A DNA stretch of 64,000 nt from Podospora pseudocomata (GCF_035222375.1 NW_026946365.1:1488001-1552000); one strand, 5' to 3'; counted from the first letter of the stretch, positions 23,853-35,601 are shown. Numbers and translations are program-made. The notes: a model not told the origin generated them from the sequence alone.

Positions 23853-24345
23853 CAACAACCCCAAGACATCCCTCAACCCATTTCCCATACCACCATCCAT
23901 AATCCAAAAAAAAAAAAAAGACAAAAGTACACATTCGCTGACCTCGCCTCAAATCCAGACTCCGTGCCAGCCAGCAAAGCAACATTTGTGAGAGCAACAC
24001 ATCGGCCCCAAATAGTTCCCTTGTCTGAGGTAATTCCTTATTAAACTCCCCTTCCATCCTCTGACATAACCCTCAAGTCAAATCCATATCCCCCCAACCC
24101 CCAAACCCCCCATCAAAATCCGCCCCCACCAATGTTGGCAACCCCCAAAGATATTATCCCCATCCAAATCCCCCCCTCCTCCCCCCCAATCGCACTCCCC
24201 CGCGCTCCCCAAATCAACCCCCGTCATGATTATTATCCACCCCCTAACCCACTCGTATCGATACTCATCCCCTCAACAACACTAACCCCATCCCCAACTC
24301 CTTGAACCGCAGCGGCAGCAGCAGCAGCAGCCATAGCATCCCCCA
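22657..24345. other. Intergenic, with CA microsatellite
   Basis: C-rich in the plus strand with no supported gene. It includes a CA dinucleotide repeat (about 23805-23850), an A13 run near 23908, and CCCC-rich low-complexity sequence from 24080 to 24300 that adjoins the end of Med5. Confidence 0.55.
23805..23850. repeat. CA microsatellite
   Basis: About twenty CA units with one interruption (CAAACA) at the left end. A typical dinucleotide slippage tract. Confidence 0.9.
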
Positions 24346-27300
24346 TCACATCCCCCCCACAACCCCCAACCCCGAAACCATATCCTGCTGCCCCAACAGC
24401 CCCGCCACCGCAGTTTGCGGCATCTCCATCTGCCCCTCAACCTGCCTATACAACCTCACCACCGTCTCCGCCATGACCGGGTCCTGCTTCTGAATCCTTT
24501 TCCAGTCATCCGCCTCATGCTTGAGCACCTCCCTCAGCGTCAACCTCCTCTGAACCGGCGGCGGTGGAGCAGCCGCAAAGGCACCCGCCCCGCCCGCTGT
24601 CGCATCGTTAGGCGTGTCAGACGAAGCCAACGAGGTATCGTTCGTCACATCCGGCGCGCAGACAAGCGAACAAACCACATCATACGCCACGCTCCCCTGC
24701 CCTGACTCCGTCAACGTCTTCAGCTCATCCAGCAGCACAGTCAAAAGCTGCCTTGCCCCGAGCAGCTTGAGCGCAGCAAGCGTCTGGCGGTGGGTGTAGG
24801 CCGTCGGCGTGGTATTCCCCCCCAGCGGCGCTTGGTGGGCCCAATTCGCCAGGCTCTGAACAGTGTGCCTCACCGCAGCCGAGATCCCCCCATCCGGGTG
24901 CTGCGCCTGTGGTGGTCGATTTGTTGCTGCTAGACCGCCCGGTAATGGAGTCGCATTCGGGTGACTCCCAGGCGTGTGGTTACCATGCGTCGTCGTCCAC
25001 GACTCAAGCTCGGCATGGTCAGCCCCGCCCGTTCGCCTCGAGACCGTGAGGTTCTCCTTGATGGCTCTCAGCAGCGGCTCAACCTCTTGAGATTTGGGGT
25101 CCGAGCGTTGATATGATCGTAGGGCGTGCTCCAATGGTTTGGCGACAATGTTGAGGACTGACTGAAACATCGCCGACGCCTCGTTGGAGATGGAATTCGG
25201 CCGGATGAGCAGCTGGAGAATCTTGATGATGGACCTCTGCCCTTCTGGGCCCTCCGCCCAGAGCTGGTTGGACAGATATAAAATTGCTGGAACCAGCGAG
25301 GGCAACAAAAAGACCTCGACCAAATCTGCCGCAGTCAGCATCATCCATATTCCGGAACGAAAATGAAACTCACATTCAAGCCCACTCTTGAGCGTCTCCT
25401 CATTCAAGAACCCCGCGCTCAAGGCCGCCGAAATCTGCCCGAAAAGCACCGGCATGAGCAAGTAGAAATCCTGCGGAGGACACGAAGCCATCAAATCATC
25501 CCCCAACCCCCCCTCCGCAAACAGCCCCTGTATCCACCCATTGAGGTGCGAATGCTCCTGCGGACTGAGATCCGAAAGCAGCCTCACAGCATGCCCTCCC
25601 CCAATCAGCTTCCCAACAAACGAATCCGGCGACCTCACCCCCAAGTCCGCCGGCGAGAGGTTGTACCGATACACAAACGCCATCAGCAGCAGCAACACCG
25701 ACCCAAACTCCTCGTACACCGGCTGGTACTCCCCCTGCTCCTCATCATACCCCCCCCAATGATCAATCAGCTCCCGCAGCGGGTGCAAAATCTTTTGCGC
25801 CGGACTGAAGAGCAGCAGGATATCCAACGACAGCGGCTTGCTCGCCAACTGGCCGCACAGCTGCTTCAAAGCCATCGTCTCCGTGTTTCTACAGAGACTG
25901 CCAATCACCTCCACCACCGCCTGCGCAGCCGCCCCCACGTTCCCATTCATGTTATCCAACTCCCCAATCAGCTTTTGCGTCCTGTCCGAGTCCTGCAGGC
26001 ACGACTGGACCAGAATATCCTTGACATAACGCCCTTCGTCCGGCAGCGTCTGGTAGGTAATGTCTCCCAAAAGGTTCTCTATAGCCGTCTGGGACAACAA
26101 CCCGTGAAGCTGGCAGGCAAAGCAAAAGTCTTGTCGTACCGAGTCCTGAAACGACGACCCGGTGTTGGAGGACATGTCAAACATGCCCGAAAAGGTCGGG
26201 AAGATGTTTGTATCCACCTGACCCAACGCCTCGGTGATGCAAATCTCGGGATTGAACGTGTATAATGGCAAGGATTGCGCAAGAGAAACCAAAACCAGTG
26301 GCACCTTGTTGACCACAAAAGACTTGAGCAAATGCCCGGCTTTGGCCCCCTCGTTGCGAAAGACGGCGTTCGCCAAGACGTCAAATGATGCCAAGATCAA
26401 CTGGACGGCTGCTTGCTGAACATCACCCCTATATCTGTTGTGTAGATATGTGAAGAGCGCCGCATCATCAATCATGGGGCGCCCAACGAGCTGTCACTTG
26501 TTAGCGCACAAACCATCAGATACCGGACCAACACGTACTGCAGCGCTCAGATAGACATATAACCCAGCTCGGGTGTTGGCGATGGGAACTTCGGGGACCT
26601 GAAAGCTTTCCAAGCCCATCACGTTATCCATGTAGCTGTTCATGTCTGAAACGGCCGGGTCCTTCTTTTCGGTCGAATCGTGCGTCGCGAGACTCTGTGC
26701 TCGGAACATGTCGAGTTGGCTGGCAATCGAGGGATTGACCTGCATGATCGAGGGCAGAAAAGCCTCCAAACTTTGCGAAAGCTGTTTCCTGATGCCTATT
26801 GCATCAGTAGTTAGCATGGGGACATTCGGCGCCACCAAAAGGGGGGAACTGGCGTACCTTTGGCTGCCGGAATCTGAAACGTCTTTGGTACCGTTGGGTG
26901 CGCGCTGAAGGCATTTAAAAACATGATGAATGATTCGCGCGACCTCTCCATCTCCAGCTTACTGGCATTCAAATTGTGCATGCTCCCAAAAGCATCCTGT
27001 GAAAAGATGGTCGCAGCCTCGGTGAACAAGGCCATCCACCTCACCAGCATCCTGGATGTCTCGACGACATCCCTGCCGCTCTTGATCCCAATTCCTTGGT
27101 TGACTGTCTGCGCCAGGCGCCAAAAGAGAATGGCCTCGGAGGAGTATGACGATGTCCATCGTTGCAGCTTCTTTCGCCGCGGCGCGCTTGCATCTCGTTC
27201 TTTGGACGGTTGGTCTTCTGGTTGTGGGTGTATCTTGGTGTGTATGGTTGAGTAGTTGTAGAGGGCTTTGAGGACGGAAGCGGTGTCAACGCGCCTCTGC

Positions 27301-27551
27301 TTGATAAGGTGCGTGAGGTAGAGAGGCGCTCGCGGGTCGAGGGCGACATTGTTGTCGGCGGTGGGCCGGAGGAGGAGCTCGGCGATGAGGCCGGGCGGTA
27401 GGGGGTGCTTGACGAGGAGAATCTTGGAGAAGACGCCGAACTGGTCGGGATCGAGACGTTGGAGTCTGGCACGGGTGATGAGCTGTTCCCATCGGACCAC
27501 GGCTGCAGGCAAGCCTGTCAAGCTCGAGCCTGCTGTCGCGGGGCCTTCCAT
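24346..27551 (-). CDS. MED5: Mediator complex subunit 5 (Nut1)
   Basis: Four exons, 27551-26858, 26795-26539, 26490-25374 and 25325-24346, give 1015 residues, the usual size for Med5 in filamentous ascomycetes. All three introns (62, 48 and 48 bases) have GTACG or GTGAGT donors and in-phase acceptors. The last one is in frame and stop-free; removing it joins LKSGLE to YLVEVFLLPSLVPAI, which restores the expected helix. Other typical blocks are WEQLITRARLQRLDPDQF near the N-terminus, LTHLIKQRRVDTASVL, and the mostly helical body with DDAALFTYLHNRYRGD and PAQKILHPLRELIDHWGGYD. Med5 sits in the Mediator tail and links sequence-specific activators to RNA polymerase II. The ATG at 27551 was chosen because the sequence upstream in the same frame looks like leader. 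Confidence 0.92.
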
Positions 27552-28295
27552 TTGGCTGGTGGCCGGGGTGACATAGAGATGGTGTCTAATTATGGCATGT
27601 ATCGTGGCTATCGTATGCTGTAGCAGGTCGCAGAGAGTAGTCACCTGTACTGGGCCATTGGTTCTTTGTGTGTGAATGGGTTCTTTTGTTGGAGCCGTAG
27701 TTCCATTGAGAGTGAGAGTTGCGGCGCGCGCATTGAGCAGCAGCCCAGCAGGCCATTGGATTGGGGAAGTGGGGCTCTTCGGGGGAAGAACAGGGGCCCT
27801 GGAGATCCAGACCCACCCAAGCTTCGGCCCGCAGCAGTTGGTGTCCGGGTGGTCTGTGCACCTACCAAGCATTTAACTTCAACCTCTGATTTCCACCTTC
27901 TGTATTTCCATCTCGTGTCACGATGCTTTGAGTGATGATATCCATGTTTATCGCGGCCATTGCTAACCAGAAGTCATTGCCATAGCTATCGCACCTGGTT
28001 GATGAACCGAGCCCTCACACCCTGAAGAGGCCAGTCTTACCTCGTACCATACATAGTGCTCCTGGTTTGTTCTGATCCAAATCAAGACCAGCCCAGTGGT
28101 TAATGTCCCTTGCCTGTTTCTTTTAGCCCTGTGTAGCACCTTATGTAGCAGAGAAAATCAACCACGGCACGGCCCCTTGTGCGATCCACTCCTATCTTAG
28201 CGGTGATTGCTTTTGACCGACCAACTCTATCCCGTCTCATTTATTTTCTCCCTAACAACCTCCTCTCACCCCAAACACCGCTCACCAACCCCATC
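27552..28295. other. Divergent promoter between Med5 and the paralog array
   Basis: A 744-base stretch holds the leaders of Med5 (-) and the first array gene (+). The right end is a pyrimidine-rich leader with CTCACCAACCCCATC just before the ATG. No coding sequence is supported. Confidence 0.55.
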
Positions 28296-30014
28296 ATGGA
28301 TCCCTATTCAATGCAGCCATCCGCCAAACGGCAGCGTGCCAACGCAGTGGATGACGATGCTGGGTCAGACGTCAATCAGCACGCTGTTAGTATTTCCCCA
28401 CCTACGCATTTCACCTCACCTCATCATTCATTCACCCACTAACAGTCGACCAAGAACCCTCAATATTACCAAACATATCAATATTCTCAAGCACCGGCCT
28501 ACTCACAGGCACCTCAGTATGCCCAAGCTCAGCCTCAACAGGCTCAAACCCAGTACTACCAGTCTTCCCAACATGCCCAGAACCCACAGTACCGTCAAAC
28601 CTCACAAGACTTGACAGGGGCTGGGTACCCCCAGGCGTCCCAGTACCAGGCTGCACAGTACGCCCAGGCTGCACAGCATTCCCAGTACCCTCAGTACATG
28701 CACGCTTCACAGGCCTCACAGACTTCTATCTACGCCGCTCAGTATAGTCAACAGGTCCATCAGGCTCAGCAAGCCCAGCAGGCCCATCAGGCCCATCAGG
28801 CTCAGCAGGCACAACAAGCTCAACAGGTGCAACAGGCACAGCAGGCTCAGTATGTTCAACAGCTTCGGCAAGCTCATCATGCTCAACAGGTTCACCAAGC
28901 TCAACAAGCCCAGCAACAGGCTCAACAAGCCCAGCAACAGGCTCAACAAGCCCAGCAACAGGCTCAACAAGCCCAGCAACAGGCTCAACAAGCCCAGCAA
29001 GCTCAGCAACAGGCTCGACAGGCGCAACAGGTCCGACAGGCGCAACAGGCCCAGCAAGCCCAGCAAGCCCAGCGGGCTCAACAAGCTCAGCAGGCTCAAC
29101 AGGCATCCCAATCTCCGCACACTTCACAGGCTGCTCATAATTCACCAGCGTCTGGAGCTCCGACGGAATCGCGGACGCCCCTGACCCTCCAGGCCCTCCT
29201 TCAAGAAAGGGCCTCTCGCACTCCTCAAGAAGATTCCCGGGGTCCCGGCAGTCATCTAACTCTGGACGACGTCAGCCCCATGTTGCCTAGGTCCACCGAG
29301 GCCGAGCTCAGCAAAATAATCACCAGTCTTGACCTTCTTGCGGCCCAAAAGTTTCTTGCTGTTGCGGCCCAAATGCATCCGGATATCGGTTACATGATTG
29401 CCGAGTATGGCAAGACGAGTGACCGACCAGTACCGCCGGCCCCAACCAAAGAACCAGTCAAGCCTTCAGTGGAAACCGTAGTCTATGAGCAGGATTATGA
29501 TGTAAACGACGAGTACGACGACGAACGCGATGACGAAGACGACAACCAGCGCAACGCCCAGGGCACCTCCCTGAACTTTGATCATCTGGCTGAAGAAGCC
29601 CACTACATCCTCAACGTCAAGTACGACCGTTTGAACGCACGCCAGCAATATGATCGGTCAGGCGACGCGGCTGAAAGCTTAGAACGATGTGTTGTCAAGA
29701 TCCTCAAGCAGGTCAAGAAGAATCCCGACTATGGCACCAAGCTCAGTGGGGTGACAAACCTCTGGAAGATAATCTGGTATCTTCTTACTTCACCAGGCGC
29801 GTTGGCTCATGAGATTAAGAAGGACAGCCAGGACTGGGATCAGCAATTCGTGAAGCTTCACAAGTTTATGAGCAAAGACGACATTGAGAGGCTCAAGGTC
29901 CAGGACGTGGACGGGAAGAGGTGGCCTGAGAAGGCGAAGGAGTTGGCGGACGAGGCGGATGCTTATGGTCTCTTTGAGGAGATAAGGGAGGTGTTGGATC
30001 TGCTGCAGAAGTGA
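28296..30014 (+). CDS. Array gene A: Gln/Ala-rich Cut8/STS1-like protein, apparently intact
   Basis: Exons 28296-28385 and 28446-30014 (60-base intron, GTTAGT donor, CACTAAC branch) give 552 residues. Exon 1 has an NLS-like AKRQRAN. Residues about 35 to 250 are low-complexity Gln/Ala/Tyr/Ser, including nearly five copies of a seven-residue QQAQQAQ-type unit. The folded part has the three modules shared by the array: LLAAQKFLAVAAQMHPDIGYMI (about residues 320-345), DYGTKLSGVTNLWKIIWYLL, and DWDQQFVKLHKFMSKDDIERLK. An acidic stretch (NDEYDDERDDEDDN) separates modules 1 and 2. Module 1 with its preceding basic segment resembles Cut8/STS1, which tethers proteasomes in the nucleus; this is an inference from pattern, not proof. 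It is the longest and best-preserved member. Confidence 0.75.
28900..29000. repeat. 21-base coding minisatellite
   Basis: Four full and one partial copy of CTCAACAAGCCCAGCAACAG plus G, nearly identical, coding Ala/Gln repeats in gene A. The near identity points to recent slippage or unequal exchange. Confidence 0.9.
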
Positions 30015-30433
30015 GCGGGCAAGGTGCAATGGGGTAAGTTGTTCACATATACAGACGCGGTAGGTAATATTGGTTGTGTTGGGGTTTCCATCTCTGAGGT
30101 GCTTGCCACTGTAACCGTTTTTCTTGGGTGGGTAGGTAGGTAGGTTGCTCGCCTGTGGTTGCTCTTCTGATCTGCCACCTCTTCAGCTTGTAGCGCCTGG
30201 CTTGAGATGGTCTTGTCCAGCGGTCAACCGATTTCCACTTTAACGCGTCAATCTAACGCGAAACATGATCAACCGGTCCCGCCCTTGCCCGGCCAACGAA
30301 GCTCGGGGCAATTGTAGGACCCCTGCTCACCTATTTATGTGTACTTCAACATCAACATCAATCAACCAATATCTCCTCCCTCACCTATTGTCTTTTTGTT
30401 GTGCCTTTGATCTGATATACCCTCAACAAAACA
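30015..30433. other. Spacer between array genes A and B
   Basis: Holds the 3' end of A and the presumed leader of B, with a GTAGGTAGGTAGG run near 30129-30143. No gene is supported. Confidence 0.5.
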
Positions 30434-31304
30434 ATGGAGTCGATTGTTCCCCCAGCAAAGCGGCAGCGCGTCGACTCATTCTGGCGATCACGCCGCCGCG
30501 CCGCCGGCCTCCCGCCTCCCGGTCCTTGCCCAAACACGAGAGGTCTGAACTCCTCGAAATGATAGCCACGTTTTCCTACAAGCTTGGATCTTCGATCCTC
30601 GTGGAGGCTGCCACTGCTTATCCGGACGTTCCCGAGCGCATCGCCACATATCACGAGGACCTGGACCCATGGTGAAAGCATGTGGCCAGTGAGGATGAGA
30701 ATGAAGAAGAAGCGGAGGAAGAAGAGGAAGAAGTGGAGGAAGAAGAGGAAGAAGATGATGAAAAAGAAGAGCAAGACCCCTCAAGAGACACCACCCCCAT
30801 CTCCCTCGACTGCTACGCCAGGGAGGCGCACTCCCTCCTCCACGACAACCCCCACGCTCTAGACTAGTCGACGATTGGTACTGCGACATGGTACCCGAAG
30901 ACGCCAAAGAGGAACTTTTGCGGGTGGTGGATGAGATGATGGATCAGGTGCATTATGACTCTGCTTACAAGACTAAGTTTAGCGCGCTGAAGAATTTGAG
31001 GGTTAGTATCCTTGATGTGCTTATGTCGTCAGACGATGGTAACAAAGGGGAGGATATTTTGAGGTTGCTGGGACAGCATACGGGGTGGGAGGGGGTGTTT
31101 GTCAGGGTGTATCAGGAGATGAAAGAGGAGGTGGTGGTGCGGTTGAGGGGGGAGGTGGTGGTGGAGGGGGGGAGGTGGGAGGATAAGGTCAGGGAGTTGG
31201 TTAAGGAGGCGAGGAGGCGGTATGGGGCGTTTGGGAAGTTGAGCGAGGTGTTTAGGTTTCTGGAGGGGGGTGATGGGCGGGCGCAATCGCAATCGCAATC
31301 GTAA
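30434..31304 (+). pseudogene. Array gene B: decayed Cut8/STS1-like paralog
   Basis: The ATG at 30434 opens with MESIVPPAKRQRVDS, a basic N-terminus like gene A, but that frame closes soon. Module 1 lies in another frame: ELLEMIATFSYKLGSSILVE then AATAYPDVPERI. This runs into a TGA at 30673, after which the same frame continues as a Glu-rich linker to about 30867. Module 2 is in a third frame: YDSAYKTKFSALKNLRVSIL from 30888 onward, followed by module 3 (HTGWEGVFVRVYQEM). No donor/acceptor pair with a credible branch explains these changes, so I infer two frameshifts and one nonsense change. The order of parts matches gene A, so homology is secure even though the gene looks dead or mis-sequenced. 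Confidence 0.65.
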
Positions 31305-31596
31305 CCGCAGACGTAACCGTGGGCACGTGCATGGGCGTGGGCGGTGTTTTTGGTAATTATCTGGTTGTGGTTGCTGGATAGCGTGGTCGAGAGTCTGGGA
31401 GGGCTTGCGCTTCTTGAGGACTTGTGGCGGTTCCGGTGAGGATATAGGTGGAGCACTGCTAAGGGGCTTGTGATGGTGGTTAGTTAAATTTCCCACACAA
31501 TTTCTTTCTTACTATTTTTCGTTTTTTTCTTTCTTTTCCAAATTCATCTCCATCAGAATACTTGTTCCCCAAACCGATCCAAGCCTGTTCGTCTTC

Positions 31597-32459
31597 ATGT
31601 CTTTGCATGACCACTTCGGCTCCGAGCGTGAGGCGGATCTTGTCAAGAAGCTGGGCCGAGAGGTCAGGCCAGAACAAACCGAGATGTCTGCAGCACTTGG
31701 AGATAAGAAGGCCAAACAGCTCGTAAGTAGTCGACCACTCTGTGCTCCATTTCCCACGTTGCGGTCCGGGTAGGTCATTTTTTGGTCTAACGTTTGCGTC
31801 AGGGTTTGTCCTCTCGATCCCTAAGCCCATCAGAGTCCGAGATCCAACCATCGGGACCCCAGACTATTACACAGGCACACGAGGAGGAGACACTCGATGA
31901 GGAGGCACTCGACAAGTGGGATACACTACAGGAGGAGGCAGACGCCATCTTTGAGATGCTATACTCTCTCAAGACAGTCGATGATGTCCAGCCCTATACT
32001 CTCGACGCGGCACTCGATCAAATTACCAGATTTCACACAAGCATTGTGAAGGCAGTCCAGCCAGCCTCCTCTTACCGCGAAAAACACCGCACTGCCGTCC
32101 TGCTCATACAAGTCTTGTCCTGGATCGTGACATCCAATAAATTAATAGGACAAGATCTTCGGGAATATGTCCTCGGTCAAAGCGCGGAGGAAGAATACCG
32201 GCAATGGGTCGACCCGATGAGTGACGTACTCAGCTGCTGCACGTGGGCGGAACGCCGTCGTATATTCAAGAGCCGCCGTTGGCAGTGGGAGTTTGACTTG
32301 TTTGTGGGCTTGGTGATGAACTGTGAACTATTTGGCGAGATTTTCGGTTTGCTTGAGGTGGCGGAGCATAGGGAAGAGATGTTCGTCCCCCCCGCCAGAG
32401 CGATCCAGCGCCGGCCCAGCAGTCTGACACGGAGGACGGCACAATCGAGGACGGCATGA
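31597..32459 (+). CDS. Array gene C: 260-residue paralog, possibly longer
   Basis: Exons 31597-31722 and 31803-32459 (80-base intron, GTAAGT donor, GTCTAAC branch, GTCAG acceptor, phase 0) give 260 residues. Exon 1 reads MSLHDHFGSEREADLVKKLG. The second exon has a Glu-rich linker, then the module 2 pattern SSYREKHRTAVLLIQVLSWI and a module 3-like WQWEFDLFVGLVMNCELFGE. The HPDI-type module 1 is missing or unrecognisable. Immediately after a C7 run near 32385 a second frame opens and stays open to 32824, carrying TEDGTIEDGMIYDAIAVFED and a basic GPRKRQARSS tail. A one-base change in the C run would place these in one 380-residue frame; I list the literal reading. Function is unknown. Confidence 0.6.
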
Positions 32460-32824
32460 TCTACGACGCCATCGCTGTGTTTGAGGATGGGGAAGATGAG
32501 GAGGAGATTGTTCCGCTCGCTGGTTCACTAGCCCGGTCCCGGTCGCAGGTGCAAATGGACGTGGCACAGCCACGTGAAGAGGTGGCGGCCCAGGCTGGCA
32601 GGGAAGCAGCCGTTCAGCCTGCCGCGGGAGAAGCAGAACCCAGGAACTGTCAAGGAGAACCGCGGCTTGCTGGGAAGGCAACTGGAAAGAGGAGCCATGA
32701 AGGGGTGGACGCAGGGCAGGGACCGAGAAAGCGACAGGCCCGTTCTTCTGGACGGGTCTCGGTTCACTTGCACTTTCACGGGACCGTCCAGAATGTGTAC
32801 CTGGGCAGCGACTCGAGATCATAA
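32456..32824 (+). other. Coding-like continuation of array gene C in another frame
   Basis: The frame is open from before 32400 to the stop at 32824 and encodes acidic then basic segments (FEDGEDEEEIV, GPRKRQARSSG). It overlaps the end of gene C and lacks its own promoter or convincing start; the ATG at 32456 overlaps the TGA of C. Its composition is protein-like, so it is probably the former C-terminus of C. Confidence 0.45.
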
Positions 32825-33073
32825 GGTAGGTAGGAGGCTGTGGGTCTTGTTTAGCGCGTTGCTCTTCACTTTATTGTATCTATCTGTGCTGTGACTTTTC
32901 GGTGGGCGGATCTTACCTGGGGACTCGGAGAGTCTCGGGGAACTTCTGTGAGGGATGTTCTGGCGAGAGGCTCGTCCGGAGGCCCCGGGTGGTAGCTCAT
33001 AGGCATCTAGGAACGGAAAGTACGCGCGTGAAACCCCCCATGGAGGGTCTTTGGCGGGGAGAAAACGATAGGC

Positions 33074-33836
33074 ATGAATTGTCATAAGAGGTCAACTGAA
33101 GATGGGGAGCTCCCAAGGGAGCATGCCAGCTCACAACAGTCTACCGCACCTCCCTCGTCACCATCAACCTCCAAGTCGCATTTCATGTCGCAGGTAAAAG
33201 TCGCAAACCAACCTCTGTCAGACCATCCCGACGAGCGAGACCTCTCCTGTCACCGTGACGACCCTCGACTCCGCCGAGCTCAAGGACATGATTTCCGCCC
33301 TCCCCGATTCTCTCCTTCCCACCCTTCTGTTGACTGCTGCCGGGGCCCATCCCGACATCGCTAGTCTGATTCAGGCCCACCCGAACTTCGAGACCCTATT
33401 CAGTGGGATAGAGACCTTTCGCAGGATGTTCAAGAGCACGTTGTACCGAAAGGGCCAAAACGAAGAAGCGGTGTATCATGTTCAAGCGGTTGAAAGGGGG
33501 TTGTGGTGGAAGAAAATGATACGCATGCTGGAAGTCTTTGATGACGAGGGACTCAATCGGCTTTATGGTAAGAAGAAATCCCTTCCGGACGGGATCGCCA
33601 TTACGTGGAAGGATGATATAAAATATATTTGGAGGGATTGGAATTGCGACTACTATGATGAGGATATTGAGAAAGGCTTGATTGAGAATCTCGTGACGGA
33701 CCTCGCTAGGATTGAAGGGAGAAGCAAGACAGTGACGCGGATGGAGCAGAAGGAATGGAAAGACTGGGGGTATTGGGAACCCTTGAAGTGGTGGGAAGAG
33801 TGGGAAGAGGATGGGGTGCATGAGTGGGAAGGATGA
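33074..33836 (+). CDS. Array gene D: paralog with clear HPDI module, N-terminal structure unresolved
   Basis: The main frame runs from 33222 to 33836 and encodes LKDMISALPDSLLPTLLL, then TAAGAHPDIASLIQAHP, the clearest Cut8-like module 1 in the array, and a module 3-like segment LWWKKMIRMLEVFDDEGLNR. Module 2 is not recognisable; the intervening part looks shortened. The C-terminus is rich in Trp (WGYWEPLKWWEEWEEDG). A plausible first exon starts at 33074 (MNCHKRSTEDGELPREHASS) and ends at a GTAAAAG at 33194, but the only in-frame acceptor would leave a 28-base intron, too short for this genome. The true start or a frameshift therefore remains open. A second in-frame ATG downstream lies inside module 1. 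Confidence 0.5.
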
Positions 33837-34805
33837 ATGGCAATGCCAGGTTTATGCAAGGCGTGGGCAAACTCGATGCCCAACGGAATGCGCCTGAGAG
33901 CATGCCCTCAGGCTGTAAATCTCGAGTGAGCTTATTCTACCGTCTCCGTCTTCTCTTCCAAGTTGTACAGAGGGATTTGTAACATTTACGCCTGTATATG
34001 GAGACTGTCATGTGAAACGAAGGCTTCAAAAGATGAGAGGTACGCCCCCGACCGTCTTAACAGTCCTCTCGACTATCATTGAAGCCGTTTAAGGCCCATC
34101 AACCATCTTTGAAGGCCCTATTCATAGTAGCGGTGTCTCTCGTTGCTTTTACGACGTGCCTCCTCATCCAAGTCGCCGGAACCCGCTCCAACATTATCCC
34201 CTTCCTCGACAAACCCGACCACGACGCCCATCCTGTCTAGACAGTCTAACCTTGAAACGGCCAAATATTTATCACTTGTTAAACTGCACACAAATATTTT
34301 TGTTTCCAGAAGTCAAGATGGGTTGTCCTTCCCCAACCACATTGCTCCACCACCCACCGATATCCAGGCTGTGAATAGGATGTATTGTCGCTTTAGTTTT
34401 TGGCTCTGCCTCCTGGGATTTATCATGCCAGAAAATGTACCTGACTCACATCGCAAGATCTGGGGAGGACACTGGCCCTTTCTCCGTTGATGATCCGTTT
34501 CTTCGAACGGGAGATAATCATCAAATGGCAGGCAGGAACGATGTCTCCAGGCAGATGACCTCATGGCCCACTGTGTTTGTTTGCTCTTGCCTTTATTCAT
34601 GGGATCTCGCTGGCTGCCTGACACCCCGCGATGCTTGTGAGTCCGTTTGCTCGGTAGACAGGAACGACTCAAAGAGGCCTCGCTCATTGTCCGCCTTTCT
34701 ATCTTCCTCTCCGACTCTCTTCTCCACACCCCCGTTGCTGTCTCGATCTTCTCTCCCTTAACACAAGGCCCGAACGCATCCGGCATTGAGAACTCTACCG
34801 CAAAG
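33837..34805. other. Spacer between array genes D and F
   Basis: About 970 bases with no recognisable family module. An open frame at 34143-34490 has no domain, no splice pattern and no match to the array motifs, so I do not call it. The right end is a pyrimidine-rich leader for the next gene. Confidence 0.5.
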
Positions 34806-35601
34806 ATGCCCTCGTCCAAGGCTTCCAAAAAGAAGCAGCGCCTCAAGAAGCTGCCGCTGAGAGAAACGCGGGCGTAAGTCGTGTATTGTTACTCATTGAA
34901 CCTGAGTGACACTGATACTGACCCTTTGGTAGAGTTCCGAGATGACCCAAGAGGACATCACCCCCCTGGTCTCCGGCCTGGAGCCCAAGTCCTATGAGCA
35001 AGTCATCGTCGATGCTGCTCGTGAATTTGACGATGTTGCCGATATGGTCGTCGAGCAGCACCAATCACTTGTCAAAATCCGGGCCCATGAGCAAACACTT
35101 GTTGCCGACTTTGCCCGAATGACCAAGGCAATCGAGAGATCCCTGGGTGCAAAATATCACGAGCTTCTTGCCCCCACCACAGCCGAAGATAGTCCCACAC
35201 GGGTCCGAAAGTACGCCAAGAAGCTGGCCAACGACATCGATGCCGCTCTGAACTACATGACCGCTGAGATCACGCCCGACTCGCTCTATGCCACCAAATT
35301 TGCGGCCTTGAACGGCATGCGGGCTGTGTTGGAGAGCATTCTCCGCTGCCCCAAGCCTCTTCTGAGCGCTCTATCCCGACAGCCATCGTTCAAGAGTTGG
35401 GACATCAAATTGATGGTGGTGTTGAAGCATCTGAACTGTGATGACATATGCAAGCTCAAGTGTGGCAAATTCAGATGCGGCGAGCAGGAGACACCTACTC
35501 AGTGGATGAAAGACATGAAGCGCCTGTGTCTCCTCCACGAGATTTACGGACAAAAAGGTCTTCAGTCATTGGATCGACCATGCCTTTCAGTTCAAGTATG
35601 A
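34806..35601 (+). CDS. Array gene F: paralog with all modules, frameshifted near its end
   Basis: Exons 34806-34873 (MPSSKASKKKQRLKKLPLRE, strongly basic, NLS-like) and 34935-35601 joined across a 61-base intron (GTAAGT donor, TAGAG acceptor). Module 1 is LEPKSYEQVIVDAAREFDDV, with no HPD. Module 2 is the best in the array: DSLYATKFAALNGMRAVLE then SILRCP. Module 3 is SWDIKLMVVLKHLNCDDICK. The literal frame ends with LSVQV at 35601, total about 243 residues. Compared with gene G the frame shifts at an A5 run near 35552: the next frame reads KKVFSHWIDHAFQFKYERVQ and leads through a good intron into gene G. So F may be the first half of a two-domain gene. Confidence 0.6.

Noticed and set aside
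28716-29145. Leu-rich and Glu/Pro/Val-rich minus-strand frames opposite gene A
   Set aside because: They are the reverse reading of the Gln/Ala repeat and would be open in any such repeat.
30852-30866. TCTAGACTAGTCGAC, which looks like three joined cloning sites
   Set aside because: It fits within the decayed paralog B without any vector-like flanks, so it is most likely chance.
34143-34490. An additional array member between D and F
   Set aside because: The 115-residue frame has none of the three modules, so it was left as spacer.
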